A stretch of DNA of 64,000 nt from Lactobacillus xujianguonis (GTDB taxonomy: Bacteria; Bacillota; Bacilli; Lactobacillales; Lactobacillaceae): the NCBI RefSeq assembly GCF_004009905.1, contig NZ_ML136874.1, positions 1-64,000 of the forward strand. The letters run 5' to 3'. Below the pieces are notes generated by a model. It ran no database searches. It was not told the origin of the DNA and saw nothing but the letters and a program-made list of their open reading frames with translations. This document shows, one piece after another, positions 36,081-44,599 of the stretch (its first letter is position 1; every line of letters begins with the position of its first letter). The position numbers and the translations under genes were made by a program.

Positions 36081-36926
36081 TTATTCCTCAAGATATTTTT
36101 CTACTGCTGTTAATTTTTCTTCTGCGACTTTGCGACCAATTTGATAAACTCGCTTAATTTCGGCTTGGTCATTTTCCAAGGTACCAATCGACAATGGCTG
36201 GGGTGGACGAATTACAAATAGTTTACCGCTCTTCTCATCTGCATCAATTTTATCCAAAACCCGATTATAATCTTCGCTGCGAGTTTTGATCTTGTCCAAA
36301 ACTGCGGGATATTTGTGTAAAACTAATTTTTCAATTGGCCATAATTTATCCTTACCCTTGCGGTATTCTTTTGGTTGGGTAGTCACTAATAAATTCTTAT
36401 CGTAGCGCTGTTCCGCAAAAGCAACCGGAATTGAATCGGATACACCACCATCAAAATATAATTTGCCTTGAATGGCAACCGGATGGGCAAAAAATGGAAT
36501 TGACGCCGAAGCTCTAATCCATTCACAATCGGCATAACCACAATCTTTTAATAGATGATAATTAGCCTTGCCAGTGGCAGCATCAGTTGCTACACTCCAA
36601 AATTCCATTGGATTAGCCATAAAAGCTTTTTTATCAAACTTATCTAATTTATCTGGCAAAATATGGTAACAAAAATTGGCATGGTACAAATTACCTGAAT
36701 GCCGCCAAGATTTCCAACTGGTGAAATATGGCTTACCAGCAAAACGCAAATTATAGCGTAATACTCGCCCCACTTGCCCAGATTTATAATTTACACCAAA
36801 AGCAGCTCCCGCTGAGACACCGACTGCACCATCAAATTTAACCTGATTTTCCATTAACACATCAAGCACACCAGCGGTGAATAAGCCCCGCATTGCGCCA
36901 CCTTCAAGGATAAGCCCTTTCTTCAC
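36081..36926 (-). CDS. Patatin-like phospholipase family protein
   Basis: The catalytic features of the patatin fold are visible: oxyanion loop EGGAMRGLFTAG near residue 8, nucleophile elbow GVSAGAA (Ser about 39) and the Asp of FDGGVSDSIP near 158. The product is 281 residues without signal peptide, resembling the YjjU-type group. The start is GTG at 36926 with AGAGGTGG upstream; the ATG just before it is followed at once by a stop. Likely a cytosolic acyl hydrolase of unknown substrate. Confidence 0.9.
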   Translation of the reverse strand: MKKGLILEGGAMRGLFTAGVLDVLMENQVKFDGAVGVSAGAAFGVNYKSGQVGRVLRYNLRFAGKPYFTSWKSWRHSGNLYHANFCYHILPDKLDKFDKKAFMANPMEFWSVATDAATGKANYHLLKDCGYADCEWIRASASIPFFAHPVAIQGKLYFDGGVSDSIPVAFAEQRYDKNLLVTTQPKEYRKGKDKLWPIEKLVLHKYPAVLDKIKTRSEDYNRVLDKIDADEKSGKLFVIRPPQPLSIGTLENDQAEIKRVYQIGRKVAEEKLTAVEKYLEE

Positions 36927-36964
36927 ATGACCACCTCTTTAAACTAAATAATACTTTAATTTTA

Positions 36965-37005
36965 AAACAAAAGAAGACTTAATTTCACCCACGAAATTAA
37001 GCCTT
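36965..37005 (-). terminator. Terminator after crr
   Basis: AAGACTTAATTTC and GAAATTAAGCCTT form the hairpin, and TTCTTTTGTTTT follows on the minus strand. Confidence 0.8.
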
Positions 37006-37022
37006 CAATCTTTTTTTATTCA

Positions 37023-37514
37023 CTATTGGAATTGAATGCTTTGAACTACTTGACCATGTTGCACAGCTTGCCCTTCAATTGGTGAGACTGACTTAAGTAG
37101 ATCCATATTGGTATAAACGACAATGCAAGTATCATCATAGCCTTGGTCACTAATCTTTTTTAAATCCATTGTCCCCAATTGTTGACCAGCTTTAACTTGG
37201 TCACCTTGCTCAATTAAAACTGAAAAAGGCATGCCTTTTAATTCAACTGTATCTAGACCTAAGTGAATTAAAACCTCTAAGCCCTCATTTGTCTTAATGC
37301 CAATCGCATGCTTAGTAGGAAAGAGCGTAGAAATTTCGCCGGCAACAGGAGCAAAAATTTGTCCGTTACTTGGCTTAATAGCAAAACCATCGCCCAACAT
37401 CTTAGTTGAAAAAACATCATCCTTTACCGCTGTAATCGGCATCACGTTTCCATCAACGACAGCTTGAACGTTTAGCTCTTCTTCTTTTTTATGTTTTTTG
37501 AAGAAATTAAACAT
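37023..37514 (-). CDS. crr: PTS glucose-type EIIA component
   Basis: A stand-alone EIIA of the glucose family that takes phosphate from HPr. The two active-site histidines lie in FPTKHAIGI (about residue 69) and LIHLGLDTVELKG (about 84). The 163-residue length is right. Being unlinked to an EIIBC it probably serves several permeases. It lies about 100 bases downstream of nothing on its own strand except the patatin promoter, so it is a single-gene unit. Confidence 0.93.
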   Translation of the reverse strand: MFNFFKKHKKEEELNVQAVVDGNVMPITAVKDDVFSTKMLGDGFAIKPSNGQIFAPVAGEISTLFPTKHAIGIKTNEGLEVLIHLGLDTVELKGMPFSVLIEQGDQVKAGQQLGTMDLKKISDQGYDDTCIVVYTNMDLLKSVSPIEGQAVQHGQVVQSIQFQ

Positions 37515-37612
37515 CTATTTCTACCTCTAAATCTTTTTCAAATTGCAATCACAGTACTTTAATCATATCATAACCGTCGGCTTTTATAAAAGCCCTTTCA
37601 TAATTGAACCAC

Positions 37613-37647
37613 AAAAAATGCCTGGGAAATATTTTCCAGACATTTTT
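37613..37647 (-). terminator. Terminator after xfp
   Basis: AAATGCCTGGGAAA and its near-complement form the hairpin, with TTTTTTGTGG following on the minus strand. It starts about 20 bases after the xfp stop. Confidence 0.8.
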
Positions 37648-37665
37648 AAATTTATTCTCTGTTAA

Positions 37666-40062
37666 TTAGTTAAGGCCTTCCCATTTCCATTCAGTAACTT
37701 CAGGAATATCCTTACCGTTATCACGAATGTATTGGTGGTGCTTAGCAAGTAAGTTGTCCATTTCATTGATAAAATCAGCATTCTTACCTGCTAAAGCTGG
37801 AATACTTTCAACAGCATCCTTAGCTAAATCGAAACGATCAAGGTGGTTCAAAACCCGCATGTCAAATGGTGTAGTAATATCACCATTTTCTTCGTAGCAG
37901 TGAATGTGAACATTATGACGGTTTCTAGCAAACCAGATTGATTCCATCATCGTCTTGTAGCCGTGCCATGCAAAGATTACAGGTACATCACTTGGAAAGA
38001 GACGATCAAATTCTTTATCTGAAATTGCATTCTTATTATCCTTAGGGCTCATTAACTTCATCACATCAACTACGTTAATGTAACGGATCTTAAGGTCTGG
38101 GAAGTGCTTATGCAGGATATCAATCGCAGCTAAACTTTCCATCGTTGGTTCAGTTTCAGTTGAAGCAAAGACAACATCTGGCTTAGCACCCTTATCAGTT
38201 GAAGCCCAGTCAATGTAGCTCAAGCCTTTATCAGCAAGCTTAGTAGCTTCTTCAATTGAGAACCATTGTGGACGAGGTTGCTTAGAAGTTACTAAAATGT
38301 TGATACACTCACGATCTTGGAAAGCCTTGTTAGAAACAGCTAATAATGAGTTGGTATCAGCTGGTAAGTATTCATGAACAAGGTCTGGACGGTTCTTTTC
38401 AAACATATGAGTTAAGATACCTGGATCTTGGTGAGTGTAACCGTTGTGGTCTTGTTGGAATACAGTTGAAGTAGCAACAAAGTTAAGGGATGGGTAATCA
38501 TGACGCCAGTATTGTTCCTTAGCTTTTCTAAGCCACTTCATGTGTTGTGTAAGCATTGAGTCAACTACACGGCCAAATGCTTCGTAAGTGGCAAAGAAGC
38601 CGTGACGACCAGTCAAAACGTATCCTTCTAAGAAGCCTTCATCTTGGTGTTCTGACAATTGTGAGTCAATTACTCGACCACTTGGAGCCAAGTTTTCATC
38701 ATTTGGTTCGTGAATATCTTCTTCCCATTGACGTTTTTGATCATCAAGAAGTTCAAACAAACGGTTGGATTTAGATTCATCTGGACCAAAGCCACGGAAA
38801 GTATCAGGGTTAAGCTTAGCAATTTCGTTTAAGTATTTAGCCCATTCAACCATATCTTGAGCTTCCATTTGGCCTGGCTTAAATTTCAACGCAAACTTCC
38901 GATAGTCTGGCAAGTTCAAGCGTCTTGAATTCTTACCACCGTTAGTTACAGGGTTCATAGCCATTCTGTGGTCACCCTTAGCGGTATTTTCGGTAACAAT
39001 TTCCTTAGGTGAACCATCTTCATTGAATAATTCTTCTGGCTTGTAGCTCTTAAGCCAATCTTCAAGCATTTCCTTATGTTCCATATCGCCTTGAGCAACT
39101 GGAATTGGAATTTGGTGAGCACGGAAGGAGTTTTCAATTGGGTTACCATCAAGATCCTTCTTTGGACCAGTCCAACCCTTTGGGCATTGGAAGATGATCA
39201 TTGGCCAATGTGGCAAAGTAGCATCGTTATTTTCACGCGCATGCTTTTGGATGTCCTTAATTTCTTTAATAACTTCATCCATGGTCTTGGCCATTTCTTC
39301 ATGGACTTGCATTGGATCTTTTTCACCATCAAAGCGTCCGCCCTTAAAGACTGAAACAAAGTGTGGATCCCAACCTAAGCCACGGAAGTATTCAGTTAAT
39401 TCTTCATCACTCATGCGGGCCACAATTGTTGGGTTAGAAATCTTGAAACCGTTGATTTGCAAGATTGGTAAAACAGCACCATCTTTGATTGGGTTAATAA
39501 ACTTGTTGCTGAACCATGAAGCTGCAAGTGGACCAGTTTCTGATTCACCATCACCAATTTCTACTGCAGCAATGACATCAGGATTATCTAAAATCGCACC
39601 TGTACCGTGTGAAAGGGAGTAACCTAATTCCCCACCTTCATGAATTGAACCTGGTGTTTCAGGAGCAGCGTGTGAAGCAACACCACCTGGGAAACTGAAG
39701 CGTTTAAATAATTTAGCCATACCCTTTTCATCTTGGGTAATTTCTGGATAACGTTCAGTGTATGAACCATCAAGGTATGAGTTAGAAACCATTACTTGGC
39801 CACCGTGACCTGAACCTTCGATGTAGAACATATCCAAGTCATATTTCTTCAATACTCTGTTTAAATGAGCATAAATAAAGTTCTGTGGAGCAATTGTACC
39901 CCAGTGACCAATTGGCTTAGGTTTAACATCTTCAGCTACTAAAGGAGTCTTAAGTAGTGGGTTCTTCATTAAGAAAAGTTGACCAACTGATAAGTAGTTA
40001 GCAGCACGCCAATAGGCATCAACGCTCTTTAAATATTCTTTTGAATCGTAATCAACAGGCAT
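37666..40062 (-). CDS. xfp: Xylulose-5-phosphate/fructose-6-phosphate phosphoketolase
   Basis: This thiamine-diphosphate enzyme splits xylulose-5-P to acetyl-P and glyceraldehyde-3-P. Family features: [17 protein letters not shown] near residue 53, [24 protein letters not shown] near 136, and the TPP motif [14 protein letters not shown] near 181. The 798 residues are standard. AGGAGG lies seven bases before the ATG. A promoter with TTGAAC/TATGAT is visible. Its divergent neighbour is a DeoR regulator with a palindrome in between. With the nucleoside hydrolase and rpiA nearby, it gives a route for ribose from nucleosides to acetyl-P. Confidence 0.97.
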   Translation of the reverse strand: MPVDYDSKEYLKSVDAYWRAANYLSVGQLFLMKNPLLKTPLVAEDVKPKPIGHWGTIAPQNFIYAHLNRVLKKYDLDMFYIEGSGHGGQVMVSNSYLDGSYTERYPEITQDEKGMAKLFKRFSFPGGVASHAAPETPGSIHEGGELGYSLSHGTGAILDNPDVIAAVEIGDGESETGPLAASWFSNKFINPIKDGAVLPILQINGFKISNPTIVARMSDEELTEYFRGLGWDPHFVSVFKGGRFDGEKDPMQVHEEMAKTMDEVIKEIKDIQKHARENNDATLPHWPMIIFQCPKGWTGPKKDLDGNPIENSFRAHQIPIPVAQGDMEHKEMLEDWLKSYKPEELFNEDGSPKEIVTENTAKGDHRMAMNPVTNGGKNSRRLNLPDYRKFALKFKPGQMEAQDMVEWAKYLNEIAKLNPDTFRGFGPDESKSNRLFELLDDQKRQWEEDIHEPNDENLAPSGRVIDSQLSEHQDEGFLEGYVLTGRHGFFATYEAFGRVVDSMLTQHMKWLRKAKEQYWRHDYPSLNFVATSTVFQQDHNGYTHQDPGILTHMFEKNRPDLVHEYLPADTNSLLAVSNKAFQDRECINILVTSKQPRPQWFSIEEATKLADKGLSYIDWASTDKGAKPDVVFASTETEPTMESLAAIDILHKHFPDLKIRYINVVDVMKLMSPKDNKNAISDKEFDRLFPSDVPVIFAWHGYKTMMESIWFARNRHNVHIHCYEENGDITTPFDMRVLNHLDRFDLAKDAVESIPALAGKNADFINEMDNLLAKHHQYIRDNGKDIPEVTEWKWEGLN

Positions 40063-40092
40063 AATGTCCTCCTATAGACAGATTCTATTTTT

Positions 40093-40145
40093 TGAAACCG
40101 TTTTTCTTTACACTCTTATCATACCATTTTTGCCTAAAAGTTCAA
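40093..40145 (-). promoter_or_regulatory. Likely xfp promoter with a cre-like sequence after the -10
   Basis: On the minus strand TTGAAC (40140-40145) and TATGAT (40118-40123) are spaced by 16 bases. The sequence TGAAACCGTTTTTC (40093-40106 on the plus strand) matches 12 of 14 positions of a cre site and lies just past the transcription start, a position where CcpA would repress. The cre call is tentative. Confidence 0.55.
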
Positions 40146-40254
40146 CTTATTTTTAAATTGGTACCACCCAATTTTATCAATAAGGATTTATCTTGATTCC
40201 GAAAGCATAAATCCTTTTAAATCAAGCTTAAATATTAAGTGGTTAAGAATTTAC

Positions 40255-40280
40255 ATCAGTATTTACTGACAAATACTGAT
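40255..40280. promoter_or_regulatory. Perfect 10-bp inverted repeat between xfp and deoR, operator candidate
   Basis: ATCAGTATTT (40255-40264) and AAATACTGAT (40271-40280) are exact complements separated by six bases. A partial third copy (ACTGAT ... AGTATTT) follows at 40296-40312. The site lies 75 bases before deoR and about 190 bases before xfp. DeoR-type proteins bind such repeats, so self-control is likely and control of xfp is possible. Confidence 0.55.
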
Positions 40281-40354
40281 CATTCTTGCTAAAACACTGA
40301 TAAAATAAGTATTTAAAGTTGAAAAAATGTTAATTTATTTTTGGAGGAAGAAAA

Positions 40355-41131
40355 ATGAATCAAGAAGAGCGTTTAATAATGATCAAGAAAATGTTAACTA
40401 AGCAGCAGCAACTTTCTACTCGTGATTTAGCTAATCATTTTCATGTTTCTTTTGATACGGCTAGACGTGACGTTTTACGCTTAACTTCAACTGGACAAGC
40501 TGTTCGCATTCATGGCGGTTTAATGGCCATTGACCAAAATGACGTTCCAAGTTTTCTAATGCGAAATCAAATTCAATCTCCATTAAAAGAAAAAATGGCT
40601 CACAAAGCCAAACGCTTTATCCATCCTGGACAATGTGACTTTATTGGGCCATCAACTACTTTACGTCATCTTTGCACTCAACTTGGTGGCAATGATTTAC
40701 AAATTGTCACTAATTCAATTGATAATGCTTTAGCCTTAATGGCAGAACCATTACCTTCAGTAATCTTATTGGGTGGCGAAATTCGTAAAAAGGAACGTTA
40801 TATCTTCTCTGCGTCGTCCTTAAATGAGCTGAATCGTTTTTACTTCAATACTGCTTTTGTCGGTGCTTCTAAAGTTAGAAATGATGGAATTTATACTCCG
40901 TCTTTGCAAGACGCAGAAATGATTGAAGCAGCTGTTAACCATGCGAAACAAGTAGTATTAATCGCCGAAAATTACAAATTTACTAATCATAATTCCTCCC
41001 CTTACCGTTCTGCGTCTCTCGATCAAATTGATGTGGTGATTACCGACATGCCGTTAGCACCAGAACGACGTCAAATTTTTAAAAAACAAACACAGATTAT
41101 CTCGGTTATGAAAGGAGACCACTATGCTTAA
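40355..41131 (+). CDS. DeoR/GlpR family transcriptional regulator
   Basis: An N-terminal winged helix (RLIMIKKMLTKQQQLSTRDL... with VSFDTARRDVLRL, about residues 5-57) is followed by the DeoRC sugar-phosphate sensor domain (ILLGGEIRKKERYIFS, FVGASKVRNDGIYTP). The family usually represses genes of sugar or nucleoside breakdown and responds to a phosphorylated sugar. Product 258 residues; GGAGGAAG lies nine bases before the ATG. It overlaps the next gene by eight bases. The likely operator is the palindrome at 40255, and candidate targets are itself and xfp. Confidence 0.93.
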   Translation: MNQEERLIMIKKMLTKQQQLSTRDLANHFHVSFDTARRDVLRLTSTGQAVRIHGGLMAIDQNDVPSFLMRNQIQSPLKEKMAHKAKRFIHPGQCDFIGPSTTLRHLCTQLGGNDLQIVTNSIDNALALMAEPLPSVILLGGEIRKKERYIFSASSLNELNRFYFNTAFVGASKVRNDGIYTPSLQDAEMIEAAVNHAKQVVLIAENYKFTNHNSSPYRSASLDQIDVVITDMPLAPERRQIFKKQTQIISVMKGDHYA

Positions 41132-41483
41132 ACTTTTCACTCATAAAACAGCTAAAACCCAGTTAACTGGGCAAGCTTATCAAATTTTGGATCAATTTTA
41201 TCGGAGTTTTTCTAGTAACATGTACAATGAATTAAACATTCATCGCTATAAGCAAATTCGTGATGCGGTTGGCTTAGTAATGCGTAAATTTGATAGTCAT
41301 GATCATCCTTTGGCCTATACCAGTAAATTGGTGATGTACATTCAAGCCCGGGTTTGTCTTAACCACTTGCCTTTAACCAAAGAACAACAATCTTGGATGA
41401 AAAAATTAACTGACATCACTAAACACATTAATCTTAATTATGTTTATCTCAGTCCACTAGATAGTGAAAATCAATTTATTTAA
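41124..41483 (+). CDS. Possible bacteriocin immunity-like small helical protein
   Basis: A soluble 119-residue protein predicted to be mostly helical. The plan, with a first helix around QAYQILDQFYRSF, a second YKQIRDAVGLVMRKF, and a third TKEQQSWMKKLTDITKHI followed by a short tail, resembles the enterocin A immunity family of lactic acid bacteria. I am not sure: no bacteriocin gene with a double-glycine leader is nearby. AAAGGAG lies seven bases before the ATG, which is inside the deoR end, so it is co-transcribed with the regulator. Confidence 0.55.
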   Translation: MLKLFTHKTAKTQLTGQAYQILDQFYRSFSSNMYNELNIHRYKQIRDAVGLVMRKFDSHDHPLAYTSKLVMYIQARVCLNHLPLTKEQQSWMKKLTDITKHINLNYVYLSPLDSENQFI

Positions 41484-41485
41484 TG

Positions 41486-41513
41486 AAAAAAGCGAGCTAA
41501 AGCCCGCTTTTTT
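41486..41513. terminator. Bidirectional terminator between the deoR unit and gntR
   Basis: AAAAAAGCG-GC and GC-CGCTTTTTT form a hairpin with T-runs on both strands. It abuts the restored gntR stop codon at 41515, which supports the frameshift reading of that gene. Confidence 0.85.
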
Positions 41514-41514
41514 A

Positions 41515-42241
41515 TTATCGATTAACATTTACAAAAGTATTAAAGCGCATGTACCGATAATGTACCCGCATATTAGACACTTCAAACGGTGTACCATCGT
41601 CTAAAAAGAAAATCCCTTCCATGACTCCCAACCGGCTCAACTGGCTTAAGGGCCATTTCGATCTGATCCTCTTGGTCTGATGGCTCAACCGTAATATTTA
41701 AGAAGGCCTTCGTGACCGTCTTATTTTTTTCGTCCTGCAAATAATTAAATAAAGAACTTTGAAGTATTTCAGCTTTTAATTCTGGAACGATTTTTATTGG
41801 CAGATAACCCGTTTCGATTAAAAATGGTTGTCCATCAAGTAACCGTAAACGTTTAAATTCATAAACAAAATCGGTTTCGTTTAAAAATAGATCTTGAGCA
41901 ATTTCCGGTGTAGCTTGAATAACATGAAAATCCAATAATTTAATGCTTTGCTTTTTACCAGGGACACGAAAACTATCTGTCAATCCTAAATTTGACCCTT
42001 CATATCTAAATAAAGCCTGATTTTTTAAATATAAAGGGTTAATGAAGGTCCCGCTACCTCTTTTTTTGAAGACGATTCCCTCATCAGCTAGTAAACCCAG
42101 TGCGCGTTTCATTGAGGAACGACTAACTTGATAGTATTCTGCTAAACTGCGCTCATCTGGCAAGCGCATCCCATCATAACTATTACTTAAAATCTTCTGT
42201 TTAATATCGTGCATAACGCTCCGATAAACAAAATCAGCCAT
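41515..42241 (-). pseudogene. GntR-family regulator (UTRA type) with a C-terminal frameshift
   Basis: The N-terminal winged helix (ILSNSYDGMRLPDERSLAEYY, VSRSSMKRALGLLADEGIVF) and most of the UTRA ligand domain are intact. As read, the frame ends at 41582 with an atypical tail. One base fewer in the GGG run at 41627-41629 restores a frame reading VGVMEGIFFLDDGTPFEVSN and onward to TAA at 41515, which is a normal UTRA C-terminus of about 241 residues. A one-base insertion or a sequencing slip in the G run explains this. It starts one base after the nucleoside hydrolase stop (TAATG), so its ligand is probably linked to nucleosides or ribose. The protein lacking its last strand may still fold, but that is doubtful. 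Confidence 0.85.
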
Positions 42242-43164
42242 TATTTTCTTCCTTGCTCAGCTTGCTTGATACTCTGAATAAACCAAGCTGCAAATTTATC
42301 CGTCTTCACATCCACTGCAATTTCGGCATTAGTGTCATCACTTAAAAAGTCCATCACACTAGCGCCGTATGTATAACGACCAGCTAACTCAATTTCAACA
42401 TTAGCCTTTTTCATGACAAAGCACTCTGGTGCTAGCAAGATCCCCACTGCAGTTGGATCATAAATCTTAATTCGTGGATCGCCATCAGGCTCATGGATAT
42501 TAGAAAACATTGCATATAACATTGCCCCAACTTCACCACAAGCTTTAATTGCCTGCATTTGTTCGGGAGTTAAGTGAGCTTTATTCCCAACTTCAAGTGG
42601 CGCAACTTTAACTGGCAAACCACTATGAAAGACAATTTGCGCTGCTTCAGGATCCCCTGCAATATTATATTCAGAAAATGGTCCGTGATTACCGTGACCG
42701 ATATTACCACCCATGATGATTACCTGCTCAATTTTTTCCAAAACGTCTGGGTACTGCTTAAAAAGCAGAGCATAATCCGTTAATGGTCCGATTCCAAGTA
42801 AAGTTGTCTTTTCAGGATTGGTCATAATTGCATCATGCATCACCGTGGCAGCCAGTCCTGGCTTAATCAAGCTTTGATCAGCTTCTGGAAATTCGAAACC
42901 AGCAATCCCGGTCTTACCATGAACAGAATCAGCACTAATCGCCGGCCTTACTAATGGTTGATTAGCTCCTACAACTACTGGTACCTCAGTATGTAAGAAT
43001 TTTTCTAAATTTAAAGTATTTTGTAAAGTATATTCAAGTGCAACATTGCCCCATGTTGGCACAATCATTTTCACATCTAATTCTTTAGCAAAGAGGCTGA
43101 TCGTCATTGCGGCAATGTCGTCAATTCCTGGATCGGTGCTAATAATCAATGGCTTTTTAGTCAT
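42241..43164 (-). CDS. Ribonucleoside hydrolase (inosine-uridine preferring family)
   Basis: The enzyme cleaves nucleosides to base and ribose. The calcium-binding DPGIDD motif is at residues 11-16, VIIMGGNIG lies near 147, and a late Asp in YDPTAVG completes the site. The product is 307 residues from ATG 43164 with GAGGAAG upstream; a TTG one codon earlier is less likely. It forms an operon with a GntR regulator and follows rpiA after a terminator. Ribose freed here would enter the pentose phosphate or phosphoketolase path. Confidence 0.93.
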   Translation of the reverse strand: MTKKPLIISTDPGIDDIAAMTISLFAKELDVKMIVPTWGNVALEYTLQNTLNLEKFLHTEVPVVVGANQPLVRPAISADSVHGKTGIAGFEFPEADQSLIKPGLAATVMHDAIMTNPEKTTLLGIGPLTDYALLFKQYPDVLEKIEQVIIMGGNIGHGNHGPFSEYNIAGDPEAAQIVFHSGLPVKVAPLEVGNKAHLTPEQMQAIKACGEVGAMLYAMFSNIHEPDGDPRIKIYDPTAVGILLAPECFVMKKANVEIELAGRYTYGASVMDFLSDDTNAEIAVDVKTDKFAAWFIQSIKQAEQGRK

Positions 43165-43228
43165 CAAATCTTCCTCTCTTTTTTCTTCCTGTAATTCCTA
43201 ATACCAATTATAGAAAAATTAAGGCAAT

Positions 43229-43255
43229 AAAAAAGCTGGTGCGCACCAACTTTTT
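43229..43255 (-). terminator. Terminator after rpiA
   Basis: A near-perfect palindrome around GGTGCGCACC has AAAAG on one side and CTTTTTT on the other, right after the rpiA stop on the minus strand. Confidence 0.8.
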
Positions 43256-43272
43256 CAAAAAACCGGTCTTTT

Positions 43273-43968
43273 TTACTTTTTCTTATCTTCAATCGTGCCG
43301 TCGCTGTGAGCAATAATAACTTCGTCACACATATCAAGGAATAAACCATGTTCAACTACGCCAACTGTGTGGTCAAGATAATCTGCTAAGCCGTGTGGGG
43401 CTGGTACTGGATCTGCAGCTAAATCGATGATGTAGTTACCATAGTGAGTTACGTAACGATGCCCATTTTCATCCATGCGCCATTGCGGCTTTAGACCTTC
43501 TTGCTCAAACTTCTTAAAGTTTTGTTCACAAGAAATTGGTAAGACTTCAACAGGCAATGGAAAACCACCTAAGCGATGAACCAGTTTTGATTCATCCACA
43601 ATCCAAATAATCTTTTTAGAATTAATAGCGACATTCTTTTCCAAAGTTAAAGCACCGCCGCCACCTTTAATTCCGTCTAAATTATCAGCTACCCGGTCAG
43701 CACCATCAACGGTTAAATCAGCTTGATCAATTTCTGAAAGTTCATCGACTTTAAAGCCTAAACCTTCAAGTTGTTTTTTACTCCGGTTGCTAGTAGTTAC
43801 AATATGCTTTAAAGTTAAGCCTTCTTTAGCCTTTCTTTCACCTAAAGCATCAATAAAAAAGGCAACTGTTGAACCAGTTCCGACACCTAAAACAGAGTTA
43901 TTTTTGACCATTTGAGCAGCTTTAGTAGCAGCTTCTTTTTTTAATTTATCTTGCTCTTCTTTGTTCAT
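43273..43968 (-). CDS. rpiA: Ribose-5-phosphate isomerase A
   Basis: RpiA interconverts ribose-5-P and ribulose-5-P. The signature loops are present: GTGSTVAFFI near residue 31, TSNRSKKQ near 59, DGADRVADNLDGIKGGGGA near 87-105, and VEVLPI near 137. The start at ATG 43968 has GGAG seven bases upstream; the longer frame with GTG start overlaps that site. The product is 231 residues. It is a single-gene unit but sits beside the nucleoside hydrolase and close to xfp, forming a functional group for pentose flow. Confidence 0.95.
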   Translation of the reverse strand: MNKEEQDKLKKEAATKAAQMVKNNSVLGVGTGSTVAFFIDALGERKAKEGLTLKHIVTTSNRSKKQLEGLGFKVDELSEIDQADLTVDGADRVADNLDGIKGGGGALTLEKNVAINSKKIIWIVDESKLVHRLGGFPLPVEVLPISCEQNFKKFEQEGLKPQWRMDENGHRYVTHYGNYIIDLAADPVPAPHGLADYLDHTVGVVEHGLFLDMCDEVIIAHSDGTIEDKKK

Positions 43969-44012
43969 TTTTGACTCCACAATGCTTAATCACTTTTTTG
44001 ACTCAATTATAA

Positions 44013-44049
44013 CAAAAAAGCCTAGGAAAGTATTTTCCTAGACATTTTA
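44013..44049 (-). terminator. Terminator after dps
   Basis: CCTAGGAAA and TTTCCTAG form the hairpin, with GCTTTTTTG following on the minus strand. Confidence 0.8.
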
Positions 44050-44066
44050 CTATTACAAGTTGGCGA

Positions 44067-44534
44067 TTATTGATCAATTTCTGGAGCTTTGCCGATTTCA
44101 GCTGACATCATCCAAATCCGCTTTTCAACAGCAGTATGGAAGGCAATTAACATATCGTTAGTTGAATCGTCGCCTTCCTTAGCACTAACTTCAATTCCCT
44201 TTTCGTATAATTTATCAAGATAGTGGTAACCATCAATAATTTTGGCGTAGCGTTCATTAATTGTTTCATCCCAGTTACCTTTTTCATCGGGAATCTTAGT
44301 CATTTTGACAATTTCACCTAAAGTTGAAACAGGTGAACCATCCAAAGTAACTAATCTTTCTGAAACTTGATCAAGTTGGTCAGCTAATTCATCCATAACG
44401 TGGTCGAGGTATGGGTGTAACTTAAGAAAACGTTCACCACGCATATACCAGTGATGTTGGTGAACAACCATGTGCATTTGCGTTAAGTCTGCGACTAATT
44501 GATTTAAAACCTTTTTTGTTTCTGGATATTTCAT
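44067..44534 (-). CDS. dps: Dps family ferritin-like protein
   Basis: Dps stores iron as a 12-subunit shell and protects DNA from oxidative damage. The ferroxidase ligands lie in HQHHWYMRGERFLKLHPYLDHVMDE-type sequence: a His near residue 27-28, a second His near 40, and Asp/Glu near 44-48. AEIGKAPEIDQ ends the protein. At 155 residues it is of usual size. AGAGGTAAA lies upstream of the ATG. No clear PerR box is visible in the 65 bases before it. Confidence 0.93.
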   Translation of the reverse strand: MKYPETKKVLNQLVADLTQMHMVVHQHHWYMRGERFLKLHPYLDHVMDELADQLDQVSERLVTLDGSPVSTLGEIVKMTKIPDEKGNWDETINERYAKIIDGYHYLDKLYEKGIEVSAKEGDDSTNDMLIAFHTAVEKRIWMMSAEIGKAPEIDQ

Positions 44535-44599
44535 ATTTTACCTCTTTTTCAACAACAACTTGTTTAATGTCATGATGGCAGTTTCAAATTTGATTTGCA

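Noticed and set aside
39076-39622. Long plus-strand frames within xfp
   Set aside because: They are antisense shadows of a highly conserved enzyme gene with biased codons.
40093-40106. Full cre site at the xfp promoter
   Set aside because: Only 12 of 14 positions fit and the mismatches are in the conserved end, so it is recorded as cre-like only.
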